A stretch of 64,000 nt of DNA from NCBI RefSeq assembly GCF_003384935.1, contig NZ_QTTQ01000010.1, positions 124,001 to 188,000 of the forward strand. Direction: 5' to 3'. Of this stretch, positions 54,601-62,111 are shown one piece after another; positions within the stretch are counted from its first letter, which is position 1, and the number at the start of each line of letters is the position of its first letter. This DNA is from Lutibacter oceani. Its GTDB lineage: Bacteria; Bacteroidota; Bacteroidia; Flavobacteriales; Flavobacteriaceae. The notes under the pieces were generated by a model that made no database searches, was not told the DNA's origin, and worked only from the letters and a program-made list of their open reading frames with translations. The translations under genes were made by a program, and so were the position numbers.

Positions 54601-55432
54601 TTTTAATAGTTACGAGAATGAAAATTTAGATAGTATTTTAATCAACTATTTAAATAATAAAGATGTTTTTAAAGAATTAACTAAGAGTAATTTATCATCG
54701 TTAAAAGATGATGATGAAACTAAGAAGAAACTTGCTTTGGCAATAATCTATTGTGACGATTTAGACTTAGAAAGTCATAAATCCCTAAGAAAATGTTATC
54801 ATAGCTCATGGAGTAAACTATTAGCGTTTGAAAAGCTTTCTTATGAGAAGGTAGAGTCCATGATTGAATCTAAGTTTATTACCTTATCTGTAAATCACTA
54901 TGATAAGACAAAAGATAATTTTTCTGACCTGCATATTAAGTTTATCGAAAGAAGTTTTTCAACTTATATAAAAGCGTATGATGAATATGAAATGGATGAA
55001 GAAGACCATTCATCTATCTTACAGTCTACAATTTTAATTGATGCACAAAAAAAACAATTTTTAGATACTTTGGCTGAAAATGATATAATAGAGAATACTG
55101 TAATTGCTACTTCAGCGACTAAAGTATATGTAAATGAAAAAGTTAGCGGTTTAAGTTATAGTCTTCTGTATGGTTTATTTACTAAAAGTAATTCTAATGA
55201 ATATAGAATACAATTATTTAATTTGAATGCAAATAGCCTAGATAGGAGTGAAGCTAAGAACTTAATAGGCCAATTAGGTTATCCATATAATAGACTCATA
55301 AAGTCTAGGAAACAGGCTAAGATTAGTAGTAATCCTATTAACTTAGAATTCACAAATATCTTATTAAGTTTAGGAATAATAACATCTAATAGAGAAGTTA
55401 AAGGTATGATTAAAGCTGTTGCAACTGCTTAA
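51644..55432 (+). CDS. Large membrane-embedded P-loop NTPase, KAP/YobI-like
   Basis: 1262 residues. Walker A GTYGSGKST is at 88-96 and Walker B VVVIEDLDRF at 295-304. Two hydrophobic helices (about 188-208 and 230-249) are inserted between them, the arrangement of KAP-family and YobI-like NTPases that anchors the ATPase on the inner membrane. An AAA-like sensor follows in VFVYAIRDDMF (331-341). The remaining 900 residues are predicted helical, with no recognised domain. KAP proteins include PifA, the phage T7 exclusion protein. Asp is coded more often by GAC than in neighbouring genes. A phage-defence role is an inference from family and context. Confidence 0.72.
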   Translation: MKKNKQNIISTSPSEKDSFIKSFFSKLKRLQYSFVQIFFKEKEKPEQISSLAAKVLKSKKEIDKIRPYLNRLNSALSSEGITNIALTGTYGSGKSTVIRTFQDIHKAEDPNNDFDYLNISLASFKDEIIDEEESKSQGNNNIHFQQSQDNFERLLEVSILQQMIYHVKPSRIPDSRFKRIINLTNKKLIVTALGFVIWLISALSMWKFGVFSKINPLTWTFSFKDLDFTSFLIIGIFLSGLANIIFRFIRTFGNSRISKINIKGELELGENVDKSILNQHLDEIIYFFQKTKFNVVVIEDLDRFRSTEIFTKLREINLLLNNSELIQRKIVFVYAIRDDMFQGKERIKFFDYIIPIIPFINPSNANDKLTELLEEEGLISVFSQSFIDDVVTFIDDIDMRLLTNIFQEYLVYKESLQHELTQDNLLAIVIYKNIYPRDFARLHKNEGDLYNFIANKDVFIKDFISKLDEEIALNQTVITNIEKDKIDNEKELRDVYIFALLSKLNNPYNVLIEGKDVTLDKLSEEDNFNALMDEQDIKYNSFVYNSSYRMYNPTKTSLGKSFSDVEKEINNRHTFSERIELINNLNDGYLEELKQQNEILDERKEEIKRWDIKRIFQNQDVSNYLGEFEHSLLMRSLLVNGYVNENYLDYISLFHEVSITKGDYTFIRNVKTGSSLDFDYKLEKLENVIKKINENHFEKVAILNYQIVEYILNNKNQYETRYKSLKKLLKSEHKIVIEFIDSYKRSNQTDNSILFTEIPKIWQGFWNFIVKKSNKFSEKKINEYFQLILTHSTLPDINKLNNIESFKQHFSVLSNLGDLIKDKNNTAKLKSIINSFNTKFNDISELHYNSEELYDLVLSNDYYEINTTNLLAIATHESVSENKFNSSNYTTIRNLDNEFTIAYIDKKIEIYVTSVLLALEENTSESAKSLILLLNNSDLTVMTKKLILESTLPVFQYLSEFDEIEIKEEILNQFAITPSWENVMDYFNSYENENLDSILINYLNNKDVFKELTKSNLSSLKDDDETKKKLALAIIYCDDLDLESHKSLRKCYHSSWSKLLAFEKLSYEKVESMIESKFITLSVNHYDKTKDNFSDLHIKFIERSFSTYIKAYDEYEMDEEDHSSILQSTILIDAQKKQFLDTLAENDIIENTVIATSATKVYVNEKVSGLSYSLLYGLFTKSNSNEYRIQLFNLNANSLDRSEAKNLIGQLGYPYNRLIKSRKQAKISSNPINLEFTNILLSLGIITSNREVKGMIKAVATA

Positions 55433-56241
55433 TACGAGATGTTCCATTGTAATCTAAATCAAGTTAAGAGATTTTATTATGTAAAATACTTGGCCTCATA
55501 AAACTTTGGCTAAAACAATAGGCGAGTGAGCGTACATATTTTAGGGATTTAGTAATGCATATTGTTGGTTATTAGAATTTTACAGCTAGTTTAAAATAAA
55601 ATTAGGTATTCAAATGTTTCCTAAAATATAGCGAGTAAGCCGTTAATTGTTTCCAAAGTTTTATGCAGCCTTGATTTTTTTGTTTCTTTTTTTATCAAGA
55701 AAAAAAGATAGGCATAATGAAAGAAGCTTGTTTGGAACTAAATTTAAGCAAGTGTTTAGAAATTATCTGGCACAGTAATTTTAAACTGTTGCGCCAACAA
55801 AACTAAAAACATTCTGAAAACTTTTAGAACGAGAATATTCAATTTTAATCAGAGCGTAATTATAAAACTAAAAGTATTGCTTTTTTTGGCGTTGGCAAGC
55901 GGCTGCAAATTGTGTGTAAAATAAATTGTGATAACAATTTGGTTTTACAAAACAATAAAGTGATTGACAGCGGCAATTTAGCATAATGGCAAATTATAAT
56001 TACAAATTGAGTTAAAATGCTACTATCCTTAGAATCACGTATTTGAAATTTTCTTTACTCAAGTACTGAATATCGTAAAGAAATAAGAAGCTTCTGGGAT
56101 ATTTAACATAATATTCAATTATAACTTACAAATGGCTAAACCACTGTATAAATGAAAATGTCATAATTTGTATTATAATTTATATTATGTTAAATAGAGT
56201 TTTTATATTATTAACCTACTATTATAATATAAACTCAACTT
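55433..56241. other. Non-coding accessory stretch downstream of the NTPase
   Basis: About 809 bases without a convincing gene on either strand. It contains GCGAGTGAGC (55524-55533) and GCGAGTAAGC (55631-55640), a hairpin at 55670-55708, and a segment rich in GGC/GCG around 55890-55980 (TTGGCAAGCGGCTGC, GACAGCGGCAA). It resembles recurrent non-coding filler that I associate with accessory loci in flavobacteria, which is recollection rather than measurement. No tRNA, recombinase or attachment site was found. Confidence 0.4.
55670..55708. repeat. Nested inverted repeat with two alternative hairpins
   Basis: CTTGAT (55670-55675) can pair with ATCAAG (55694-55699), or TCTTTTTTT (55685-55693) can pair with AAAAAAAGA (55700-55708) using ATCAAG as loop. 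The two are mutually exclusive. Confidence 0.45.
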
Positions 56242-56571
56242 CTAACTTTCTGAATCGTAAATTAAAACCCGCTCCCATAAATTAGAAGCTTCCGAAATAA
56301 ATAATTTATGTGCTGGTTCAACTTGGTATAAATCGTGTTCTTCCAAATTATTAAAAGTAACTTTTAAACAATATGTATAACTGTTATCAATAACTGGTCT
56401 GTTGGTATTGGCTGGTTTTCCAAAATGTTTGTTTTTTGCATAAACTGAAGAATTTAAAAACTTATTCATAGAATTTTCAAATTCCTTTCTATCATTCTCA
56501 TCGTTTGGGTTTTTCAGCCAAAAGAAAACTACGTGAATAAATTTTTCTTCAATTGTATTCGTTGATTTCAT
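56242..56571 (-). CDS. Dabb-family (stress-responsive alpha/beta barrel) protein
   Basis: A small protein of 109 residues when started at the ATG at 56571 (MKSTNTIEEKFIHVVFFWL); a longer frame would add 13 Lys-rich residues. The Dabb/ferredoxin-like pattern is visible: FIHVVFFWLKNP for the first strand, a helix with DENDRKEFENSMNKF, then CLKVTFNNLEEHDLYQVEPAHKLFI with the conserved Tyr-x-x-His-Pro-like stretch. The family has mixed functions and no clear substrate. It diverges from the MFS transporter gene and probably shares its promoter region. Confidence 0.75.
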   Translation of the reverse strand: MKSTNTIEEKFIHVVFFWLKNPNDENDRKEFENSMNKFLNSSVYAKNKHFGKPANTNRPVIDNSYTYCLKVTFNNLEEHDLYQVEPAHKLFISEASNLWERVLIYDSES

Positions 56572-56694
56572 AAAGTATTTATTTTTCTTTTTTAGTAAGT
56601 TAATAACCACACTTTTATATTTGCAAATTACAAATTCTTATTGAACTATCATTTTTAACAATAAAAAAATACATTCGTTAAAACACATTTAATG

Positions 56695-56702
56695 TACATT
56701 TG
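56695..56702 (+). promoter_or_regulatory. Putative -7 box of the MFS transporter gene, leaderless-like
   Basis: TACATTTG ends 4 bases before the ATG at 56707, so the transcript would start at the coding sequence. It rules out the upstream in-frame ATG at 56692 as a start. Confidence 0.45.
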
Positions 56703-56706
56703 CAAA

Positions 56707-57930
56707 ATGTTAAAAAAGAATCCTTCCCAATTAGAATTTATTGCATTAATGGCCTCTTTAATGTCCGTTGTGGCTTTAGCCATAGACGCTTTATTACCAG
56801 CACTGGATTTAATTGGAATCTCAATTGGTACTGTTAATGTAGTTGATAATCAGCTATTAATAACTATGATTTTTTTAGGACTTGGACTTGGGCCATTAGT
56901 TTTTGGTCCTATTTCAGATAGTTTAGGTAGAAAACCCATTGTTTATATGGGGTTTGGTATTTTTATTATCGCCAGTTTTATTTGTGTTTTTTCAGAAAGT
57001 TTAGAAATGATGGTTGCTGGAAGAATTTTACAAGGAATTGGACTTTCTGCACCAAGAACTATTAGTATTGCAATGGTACGTGATACTTATAACGGAGATT
57101 ATATGGCACGAATTATGTCGTTTATAACTGTAGTTTTTCTATTAATACCTATCATTGCCCCTGCCATGGGAAAATTTGTACTTGATCATTATAATTGGCA
57201 AGCAATATTTTATATTCAGCTGATATTTAGTGCTTTAGTTTCTTTTTGGTTTTGGAAAAGACAACCGGAAACTTTACATATTGAGCAACGGATAAAATTT
57301 ACAAGTCATATTTTTGTTAACGGTTTAAAGGAAATTTTAAAATCTAAAGCAACTGTTGGATATACCATTATTTCTGGGTTTATTACAGGTTCTTTTATGG
57401 TGTATTTAAGTACAGCACAACAAGTTTTTCAAATTCAATACGATTTAAAAGAGCAATTTCCATATATATTTGCTGGGATTGCAATTTCCATAGGAACTGC
57501 TACTTTTTTAAATGGAACCCTTGTTTTAAAATTTGGAATGGAAAAAATGGTAATCTATTCACTTATTGCATTTTTTGGTTTGTCTTTAATTTATAGCGTT
57601 TTATTTTATAGTACTCCTAATCCGAGCATCGTTATTTTATTAACCTTTTTAGGGTTGCAATTTTTTGCTATTGGTTTTTTGTTTGGGAATTTAAGAGCAC
57701 TGGCAATGCAGCCTATTGGACATATTGCCGGAATTGGAGCCGCAATTACAGGGTTTATTTCAACAATAATGGCTGTTCCAATAAGCACCTTTATTGGCAG
57801 GTTTGTTTCAGGTACAGCTTTACCTCTATTTATGGGGTTCTTAATTTGTAGTGCTTTATCTATTGCTATACTTTTTTATTTAAGAACAGTTAAGGAACAA
57901 ACTAAAGCTATGGTTGAAAATACCAATTAA
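56707..57930 (+). CDS. MFS drug exporter, Bcr/CflA type
   Basis: 407 residues when started at 56707, with about 12 hydrophobic helices. FGPISDSLGRKPIVYMG (about 67-83) is the MFS A-like signature with Asp and Arg/Lys; GRILQGIGLSAPRTIS is the motif of the Bcr/CflA drug-resistance group. The C-terminal helices are complete. Substrates in relatives include bicyclomycin and chloramphenicol; none can be assigned here. The TAnnTTTG box directly before the start is strong for this position. Confidence 0.88.
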   Translation: MLKKNPSQLEFIALMASLMSVVALAIDALLPALDLIGISIGTVNVVDNQLLITMIFLGLGLGPLVFGPISDSLGRKPIVYMGFGIFIIASFICVFSESLEMMVAGRILQGIGLSAPRTISIAMVRDTYNGDYMARIMSFITVVFLLIPIIAPAMGKFVLDHYNWQAIFYIQLIFSALVSFWFWKRQPETLHIEQRIKFTSHIFVNGLKEILKSKATVGYTIISGFITGSFMVYLSTAQQVFQIQYDLKEQFPYIFAGIAISIGTATFLNGTLVLKFGMEKMVIYSLIAFFGLSLIYSVLFYSTPNPSIVILLTFLGLQFFAIGFLFGNLRALAMQPIGHIAGIGAAITGFISTIMAVPISTFIGRFVSGTALPLFMGFLICSALSIAILFYLRTVKEQTKAMVENTN

Positions 57931-57987
57931 TACCCCTCCTATTAATTTTTGTTTTGTAACTTTAAGTATTACTAAAAAAATACTAAA

Positions 57988-58284
57988 ATGAAAAAATCAT
58001 TCAATGATATTATCAATCAAAAAGTTCCTGTTTTAGTTGATTTTACAGCAGATTGGTGTGGACCTTGTAAATCTATGGCTCCTGTTTTAAAACAATTAAA
58101 GTCTGAACTAAAAGACAAGATTAGTATTATAAAAATTAATGTAGATGCAAATCAGGCTTTGGCAGCAAAATATCAGGTTCAGGGAGTTCCTACATTTATC
58201 GTTTTTAAACAGGGAAAACAAGTTTGGAGACAATCTGGAATGCAATCTGTTTCTCAATTAAAACAGGCTATTGGTATTCATTAA
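57988..58284 (+). CDS. trxA: Thioredoxin
   Basis: Small cytoplasmic thiol-disulfide protein of 98 residues. The active site is ADWCGPCK (21-28, Cys24 and Cys27), the classical WCGPC motif, with the cis-proline in VPTFIVF (about 76). The length is slightly short compared with the 105-108 of E. coli. There is no signal peptide, so it is cytosolic. It stands 57 bases after the transporter and may share its transcript. Confidence 0.93.
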   Translation: MKKSFNDIINQKVPVLVDFTADWCGPCKSMAPVLKQLKSELKDKISIIKINVDANQALAAKYQVQGVPTFIVFKQGKQVWRQSGMQSVSQLKQAIGIH

Positions 58285-58297
58285 TTTTACTGAAATA

Positions 58298-58480
58298 CTA
58301 TTGCTCTATACTATTAATTTCTAAATTAATGAGTTCTCCATTTTGAAAAAGAGGATTAATTTCAATAGGATTGCAGCAAACTTCGCAATCTTCAATATAT
58401 TGTTGATTTCTTATTGAAGTATCAAATAACATGGAAATTTCTTCCCAACAATACGGACATTGAAAAAAGTATTCTTCCAT
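58298..58480 (-). CDS. CPXCG-motif cysteine-rich protein
   Basis: A small protein of 60 residues with a zinc-ribbon-like pattern: Cys8-x2-Cys11 (CPYC) and Cys32-x2-Cys35 (CEVC). The family is small and of unknown function; it is present across bacteria. It is 11 bases downstream of the TauE gene on the same strand, so likely co-transcribed with it. Confidence 0.8.
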   Translation of the reverse strand: MEEYFFQCPYCWEEISMLFDTSIRNQQYIEDCEVCCNPIEINPLFQNGELINLEINSIEQ

Positions 58481-58491
58481 TTTAATTCAAT

Positions 58492-59262
58492 TTATTTAAA
58501 AAGAATTACGAGTGCTCCAACAGCAGTTACTATTAAAATAAATTTGCGGTATGCTTCATTATTAATTAATTTAACAAGTTTTACACCTGCAAAAAATCCT
58601 AAAATAATTCCTGGAATTAACAGTACATTTATTAATAAACTCTCTTTAGAAACCGTTTTCCAAATAAAAAAATGAAACGGTAATTTAAATACATTAATTA
58701 CAAAAAATAACCAGGCAGCCGTACCAATAAACTCATTTTTTGGTAAGCGCATTGCTAAAAAATAAATGTTTGAAAATGAACCCGCTAAATTTCCTATCAT
58801 TGAAGTAAAACCAGCTAAAAGCCCAATACTATTAGAAAAAAAACGATTTTGTGGCACCACATCAGATTTTTTTCGATCCATAAAAATCATTAAAATAACA
58901 ATACCTAGTATTAAAACAGCCATTAATTGTTTAAAAACAGCATCTGAAATATCGTTACCAAACCAAACACCTAATAATACACCTATTACCATTGTTGGTA
59001 ACAGTTTTACTAAATATTTCCATTGTGTATGCCTGTGATAATAAATTACAGCAAAAATATCAGCTAACACCATCATTGGAATTAATACACCTGTTGATGG
59101 TTTTCCACCAAAAACAATTGCCATTATAATAACAATAACCACTCCAATTCCTTTAATACCAGCCTTACCTACACCTAATAAAAATGCACCTAAAAATGCT
59201 AAAAATAACTCAAAATTGGACAATTGTATTGTGCTAAAATAGCTTAATATTTCTGCTGACAT
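58492..59262 (-). CDS. TauE/SafE-family membrane transporter
   Basis: 256 residues, about 7-8 hydrophobic helices. The family pattern of two similar halves is visible, with GKAGIKGIGVVIVIIMA (about 32-48) in the first and GLLAGFTSMIGNLAGSF (about 147-163) in the second, both containing the conserved Gly-rich turns. Members export sulfite, sulfonates or other anions; the substrate here is unknown. It precedes the CPXCG protein gene in a two-gene unit. Confidence 0.86.
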   Translation of the reverse strand: MSAEILSYFSTIQLSNFELFLAFLGAFLLGVGKAGIKGIGVVIVIIMAIVFGGKPSTGVLIPMMVLADIFAVIYYHRHTQWKYLVKLLPTMVIGVLLGVWFGNDISDAVFKQLMAVLILGIVILMIFMDRKKSDVVPQNRFFSNSIGLLAGFTSMIGNLAGSFSNIYFLAMRLPKNEFIGTAAWLFFVINVFKLPFHFFIWKTVSKESLLINVLLIPGIILGFFAGVKLVKLINNEAYRKFILIVTAVGALVILFK

Positions 59263-59371
59263 ATTTAAAGAAAGTATCGAAATTTAATTCAAAAAAAAAA
59301 TTGTTTAAAAAGTACTTTATCATATAAATGTTTAGTTACTTTAAAAACAACTTTTTCAGTAATCTATTTAA

Positions 59372-60082
59372 TTAGTTTGTACCTGCTTCTTTTTTAGCAT
59401 CTTCTTTCATTTTTTCGTTTGGTAAAATTGCAATATTTACCCTTCTGTTTTTAGAACGACCTTCAACAGTATTATTATCTGCGATTGGTTGTTCTTCACC
59501 AAACCAGTTTGTTGTAAATCTAGTTGCGGCTAATCCTTTAGTTTGTGTAAAATAATTGGTAACAGCAAATGCACGGTTTTTAGAAAGTGTCATATTGTAT
59601 TCATCAGCTCCTGTACTATCTGTATGGCCAACAACCAAAACGTTTGTATCTGGATACTCTAACAATATACCTGAAAGTTTATTTAATAATACTTCAGAAT
59701 TTGCATTAATATTGTATTTGTTTGTGTCAAAATAAACACCACTGTTTTCATCAAAAGTAATTACAATACCATCATCTATACGTTCAACCACTGCACCTGG
59801 AATTTCTTCTTCAATTTGTTGTGCCTGTTTATCCATTTTTTTTCCAATAAGGATACCGGCTCCTCCACCAACTACTCCACCAATTACAGCACCTAATTCT
59901 CCACCACTACCTTTTTTTCCAACATTGTTTCCAATTATAGCACCAAGAATAGCTCCTCCAGTAGCCCCAATTACACCACCTTTTTGAGTATTACTTGCGT
60001 TTTTTGTTGCTTCACAACTACTTAAATTTATCATTAAAAATAATGATAATGTGATACTTAATATATTTTTTATTGTTTTCAT
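59372..60082 (-). CDS. OmpA-family lipoprotein with glycine zipper
   Basis: 236 residues, envelope structural protein. The lipobox is LSSC with Cys23. A Gly-rich zipper (about 34-80, GGVIGATGGAILGAIIGNN and GAVIGGVVGGGAGILIGKK) may insert in a membrane. The C-terminal OmpA domain (about 105-225) binds peptidoglycan: VVGHTDSTGADEYNMTLSKN contains the conserved Asp and NRR lies in the last helix region. It starts next to the stop codon of the lipocalin lipoprotein gene, which implies co-translation. Confidence 0.88.
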   Translation of the reverse strand: MKTIKNILSITLSLFLMINLSSCEATKNASNTQKGGVIGATGGAILGAIIGNNVGKKGSGGELGAVIGGVVGGGAGILIGKKMDKQAQQIEEEIPGAVVERIDDGIVITFDENSGVYFDTNKYNINANSEVLLNKLSGILLEYPDTNVLVVGHTDSTGADEYNMTLSKNRAFAVTNYFTQTKGLAATRFTTNWFGEEQPIADNNTVEGRSKNRRVNIAILPNEKMKEDAKKEAGTN

Positions 60083-60561
60083 TATTCGCTTATTTTATTA
60101 AAATTCATATAAATTATAAATGGTTTTCCTGCTAACATAATAGTTTGTTCCCATTGCATTGTTGTATCTGATAATTGCGTTAAATTTAATCTAAACCCTT
60201 TATTGTCAGCAGATTTATTTTTTGAATCTGTAGGCTTTAATAAAAAATCATACAAACCAGTTTCTTTGTCAACTTCTTGAATTGTAAACACAAAATTACG
60301 ATCACCAATTAAACAAGTTTCGTTATTTATTGTATATAAACCCGTATTGTTATTTGGTATAAATCTCCAAGTACTTCCTTCAAAACAAGTAGATGAAGCA
60401 TCATTTAATAAGGAAACATTATAGTTTCCACTTTCACTGTATGAAATAGTGTTTAAAGACCAATAGCCCTTTATTACTTTTTTAGATTGAATTACTGTTT
60501 TTGGAGTTCCACAAGAAATAAGTGTGAAAACCATTACAGCAAATAGTACTGTTTTTTTCAT
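60082..60561 (-). CDS. Lipocalin-family lipoprotein
   Basis: 159 residues. The signal MKKTVLFAVMVFTLI ends with Cys17 (ISC lipobox). The mature part is a beta-rich fold with GYWSLNTISYS as the lipocalin GxW-like opener (about 32-42) and a later cysteine pair. Flavobacteria have many such proteins, probably binding small hydrophobic molecules in the periplasm. It is the first gene of the pair with the OmpA-like protein. Confidence 0.75.
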   Translation of the reverse strand: MKKTVLFAVMVFTLISCGTPKTVIQSKKVIKGYWSLNTISYSESGNYNVSLLNDASSTCFEGSTWRFIPNNNTGLYTINNETCLIGDRNFVFTIQEVDKETGLYDFLLKPTDSKNKSADNKGFRLNLTQLSDTTMQWEQTIMLAGKPFIIYMNFNKISE

Positions 60562-60680
60562 TTTCTTTTTTGTTAAGTTATTTTTTTTAGTTAAATACTT
60601 TTATCAAAGGTATACAATTCCTTAATTCATTTTATTTTTTGAATAAATTTTTTATGTTAAAATTCAACCTTTTGAAAGTG

Positions 60681-60688
60681 TATATTTG
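60681..60688 (+). promoter_or_regulatory. Putative -7 box of the pseudouridine synthase gene
   Basis: TATATTTG, 4 bases before the ATG at 60693, so the mRNA would be nearly leaderless. Confidence 0.4.
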
Positions 60689-60692
60689 CTGA

Positions 60693-61388
60693 ATGAAAAT
60701 TGAAATTCTTTTTGAAGATTCCTATATTATTATAGTAAATAAACCTAATAATGTTTTAATTCATAATTCATACTACGCTAGAAATATTAAAGATGATACT
60801 TTATTAAATTTACTAAAAAAACAGTTTGGAAATGACTTTTATCCTGTACATAGGCTGGATAGAAAAACTTCAGGTGTATTGGTTTTATCTAAGCAAAAAG
60901 AACATGTTTCCGTTTTTCAGGAATTGTTTAATTCAGATACTATTGAAAAAACCTATTTTGGCATTGTACGTGGTTTTTTTAAAGAAAATGTGTTGTTAAA
61001 TTCTCCTGTAAAAAATCCTGATACTAAACTTTATAAAGAAGCTGAAACATATTGTGAACCATTACAAAATATTGAACTTAAAATACCTGTACATCCGTAT
61101 AATAATTCCAGGTACAGCTTAGTTAAATTAAAACCTTCAACTGGAAGAATGCATCAACTAAGAATTCATATGAATAAAATTAGCCATCCTATTGTGGGAG
61201 ATTATAAATATGGTGATCGTTTTCATAACCGCATGTTTGAAAATGAATTTAATTGTTCAAATTTATTTTTACACGCTTTTGAAATAAAATTTGTGCATCC
61301 TTTTAATAAAAATGTAATTTTAATTAAGGCGAGTTTTCCTGATAATTGGAAATTTATTTTTGAAAAATTTAACTGGAAGGTTCATTAA
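60693..61388 (+). CDS. RluA-family pseudouridine synthase, TruC-like
   Basis: 231 residues, isomerises uridine in RNA. The catalytic motif HRLDRKTSG (53-61) contains Asp56; GRMHQLRIHMNKISHPIVGD (about 150-169) is the C-terminal family signature. It has no N-terminal S4 domain, which fits TruC (tRNA U65) among the RluA subfamilies, but the target nucleotide is not certain. It lies just before the tandem RNA repeats, which begin 4 bases after the stop codon. The mRNA would be almost leaderless. Confidence 0.85.
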   Translation: MKIEILFEDSYIIIVNKPNNVLIHNSYYARNIKDDTLLNLLKKQFGNDFYPVHRLDRKTSGVLVLSKQKEHVSVFQELFNSDTIEKTYFGIVRGFFKENVLLNSPVKNPDTKLYKEAETYCEPLQNIELKIPVHPYNNSRYSLVKLKPSTGRMHQLRIHMNKISHPIVGDYKYGDRFHNRMFENEFNCSNLFLHAFEIKFVHPFNKNVILIKASFPDNWKFIFEKFNWKVH

Positions 61389-61453
61389 AAAAAACCGTTT
61401 TTAAGTCTTTATCTGTTTATTAATTGATTGCTGAATTTTGTATAGTATCTACT

Positions 61454-61648
61454 AAATTTGTCAACTTTCACCCCAATAAATCAACAAATTTATTAGATTA
61501 AAATAAATAACTCACACATCTTTTAATTAAATATCACGTACATATTTAATTATTATTAAAGATTTGTTAATTTTTTATTATACAATTTCCCAAAGACCAA
61601 AAACCTAAAAACGGTACTATTAACTTTTATATTTTACTAAACCGTTTT
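61454..61648 (-). ncRNA. Candidate structured RNA, unit 1
   Basis: On the minus strand three hairpins form, in 5'-3' order: ACGGT/ACCGT (61608-61615 with 61641-61648); ATATTTAAT/ATTAAATAT with loop GTACGTG and an outer ATCTTT/AAAGAT (61518-61563); and a 14-bp stem at 61454-61491 with loop ATTGGGGTGA. The 14-bp stem is uninterrupted on the minus strand with three G-U pairs, but broken by A-C mismatches on the plus strand. No reading frame is conserved. No known RNA family is recognised. Confidence 0.5.
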
Positions 61649-61698
61649 CAAATTTTAATTTTATAATCAATAATTGAATTTCGTACAAAACATTTACT

Positions 61699-61889
61699 AA
61701 ATTAATTAATTTTCACCCCAATAAATTAATTAATTTAAAACGTTTAAATAAATAACCTACGCATCTTTTAATTAAATATCACGTACATATTTAATCATTA
61801 TAAAGACTTGTTAGTTTTTTATTACACAATACATCAAAGATCAAAACCTAAAAACGGTTATTTTACTTTTGTTTTTATTAAACCGTTTT
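61699..61889 (-). ncRNA. Candidate structured RNA, unit 2
   Basis: Same three hairpins as unit 1: ACGGTT/AACCGT (61851-61859 with 61881-61889), the GTACGTG loop hairpin (61763-61807, outer A-U of unit 1 replaced by G-U) and a perfect 14-bp stem 61699-61712/61723-61736 with the identical loop ATTGGGGTGA. Two stem positions changed on both sides together relative to unit 1 (T-A to A-T, and G-C to A-T). Confidence 0.5.
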
Positions 61890-62090
61890 CAAATTCTAAG
61901 ATCATTTTTATTATTTTCAAAATAAATATAAAAGACAATTATAAAAAATTTATTATCCCAATGTATTATCTTTTTATAATAATTATAACTCAAGTTTTTA
62001 TCATCATTCCCACCACTTTAAAAAGAAATATTTGAAGTAAATAACTGATTTTTTTATATTAATTTCAAAGAACTAAAATTTAAAAACGGC
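61890..62090. repeat. Degenerate third repeat unit
   Basis: It shares the unit start AACCGTTTTCAAATT, ATTTCAAAGAACTAAAATTTAAAAACGG at the end, and a TTCCCACCACTTTAAAA stretch in place of TTCACCCCAAT. The two main hairpins are not kept. The only reading frame here, 75 codons from 61808, spans the repeats and is judged spurious. Confidence 0.4.
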
Positions 62091-62111
62091 TAGCATATTA
62101 GTGCTATATTT

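Larger units (their letters stand above)
61393..61889. repeat. Tandem direct repeat of a unit of about 240 bp
   Basis: Two units, 61393-61638 and 61640-61879, share TTCACCCCAATAAAT, ATCTTTTAATTAAATATCAC and CCTAAAAACGG, plus AACCGTTTT at each start. They differ in the sequences that form stems. A third, degenerate unit follows to about 62090. Confidence 0.8.

Noticed and set aside
55433-56241. A possible pseudogene in the long gap after the NTPase
   Set aside because: I could not follow any protein family in six frames, even allowing frameshifts; non-coding is the safer call.
56692-56706. Longer MFS transporter start at 56692
   Set aside because: A -7 box spans the region between this ATG and 56707, so the mRNA would start after it.
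61808-62035. A 75-codon frame in the repeat region
   Set aside because: It crosses the tandem units, is highly AT-biased, starts inside a hairpin region and has no signal or domain; the same frame is not kept in unit 1.
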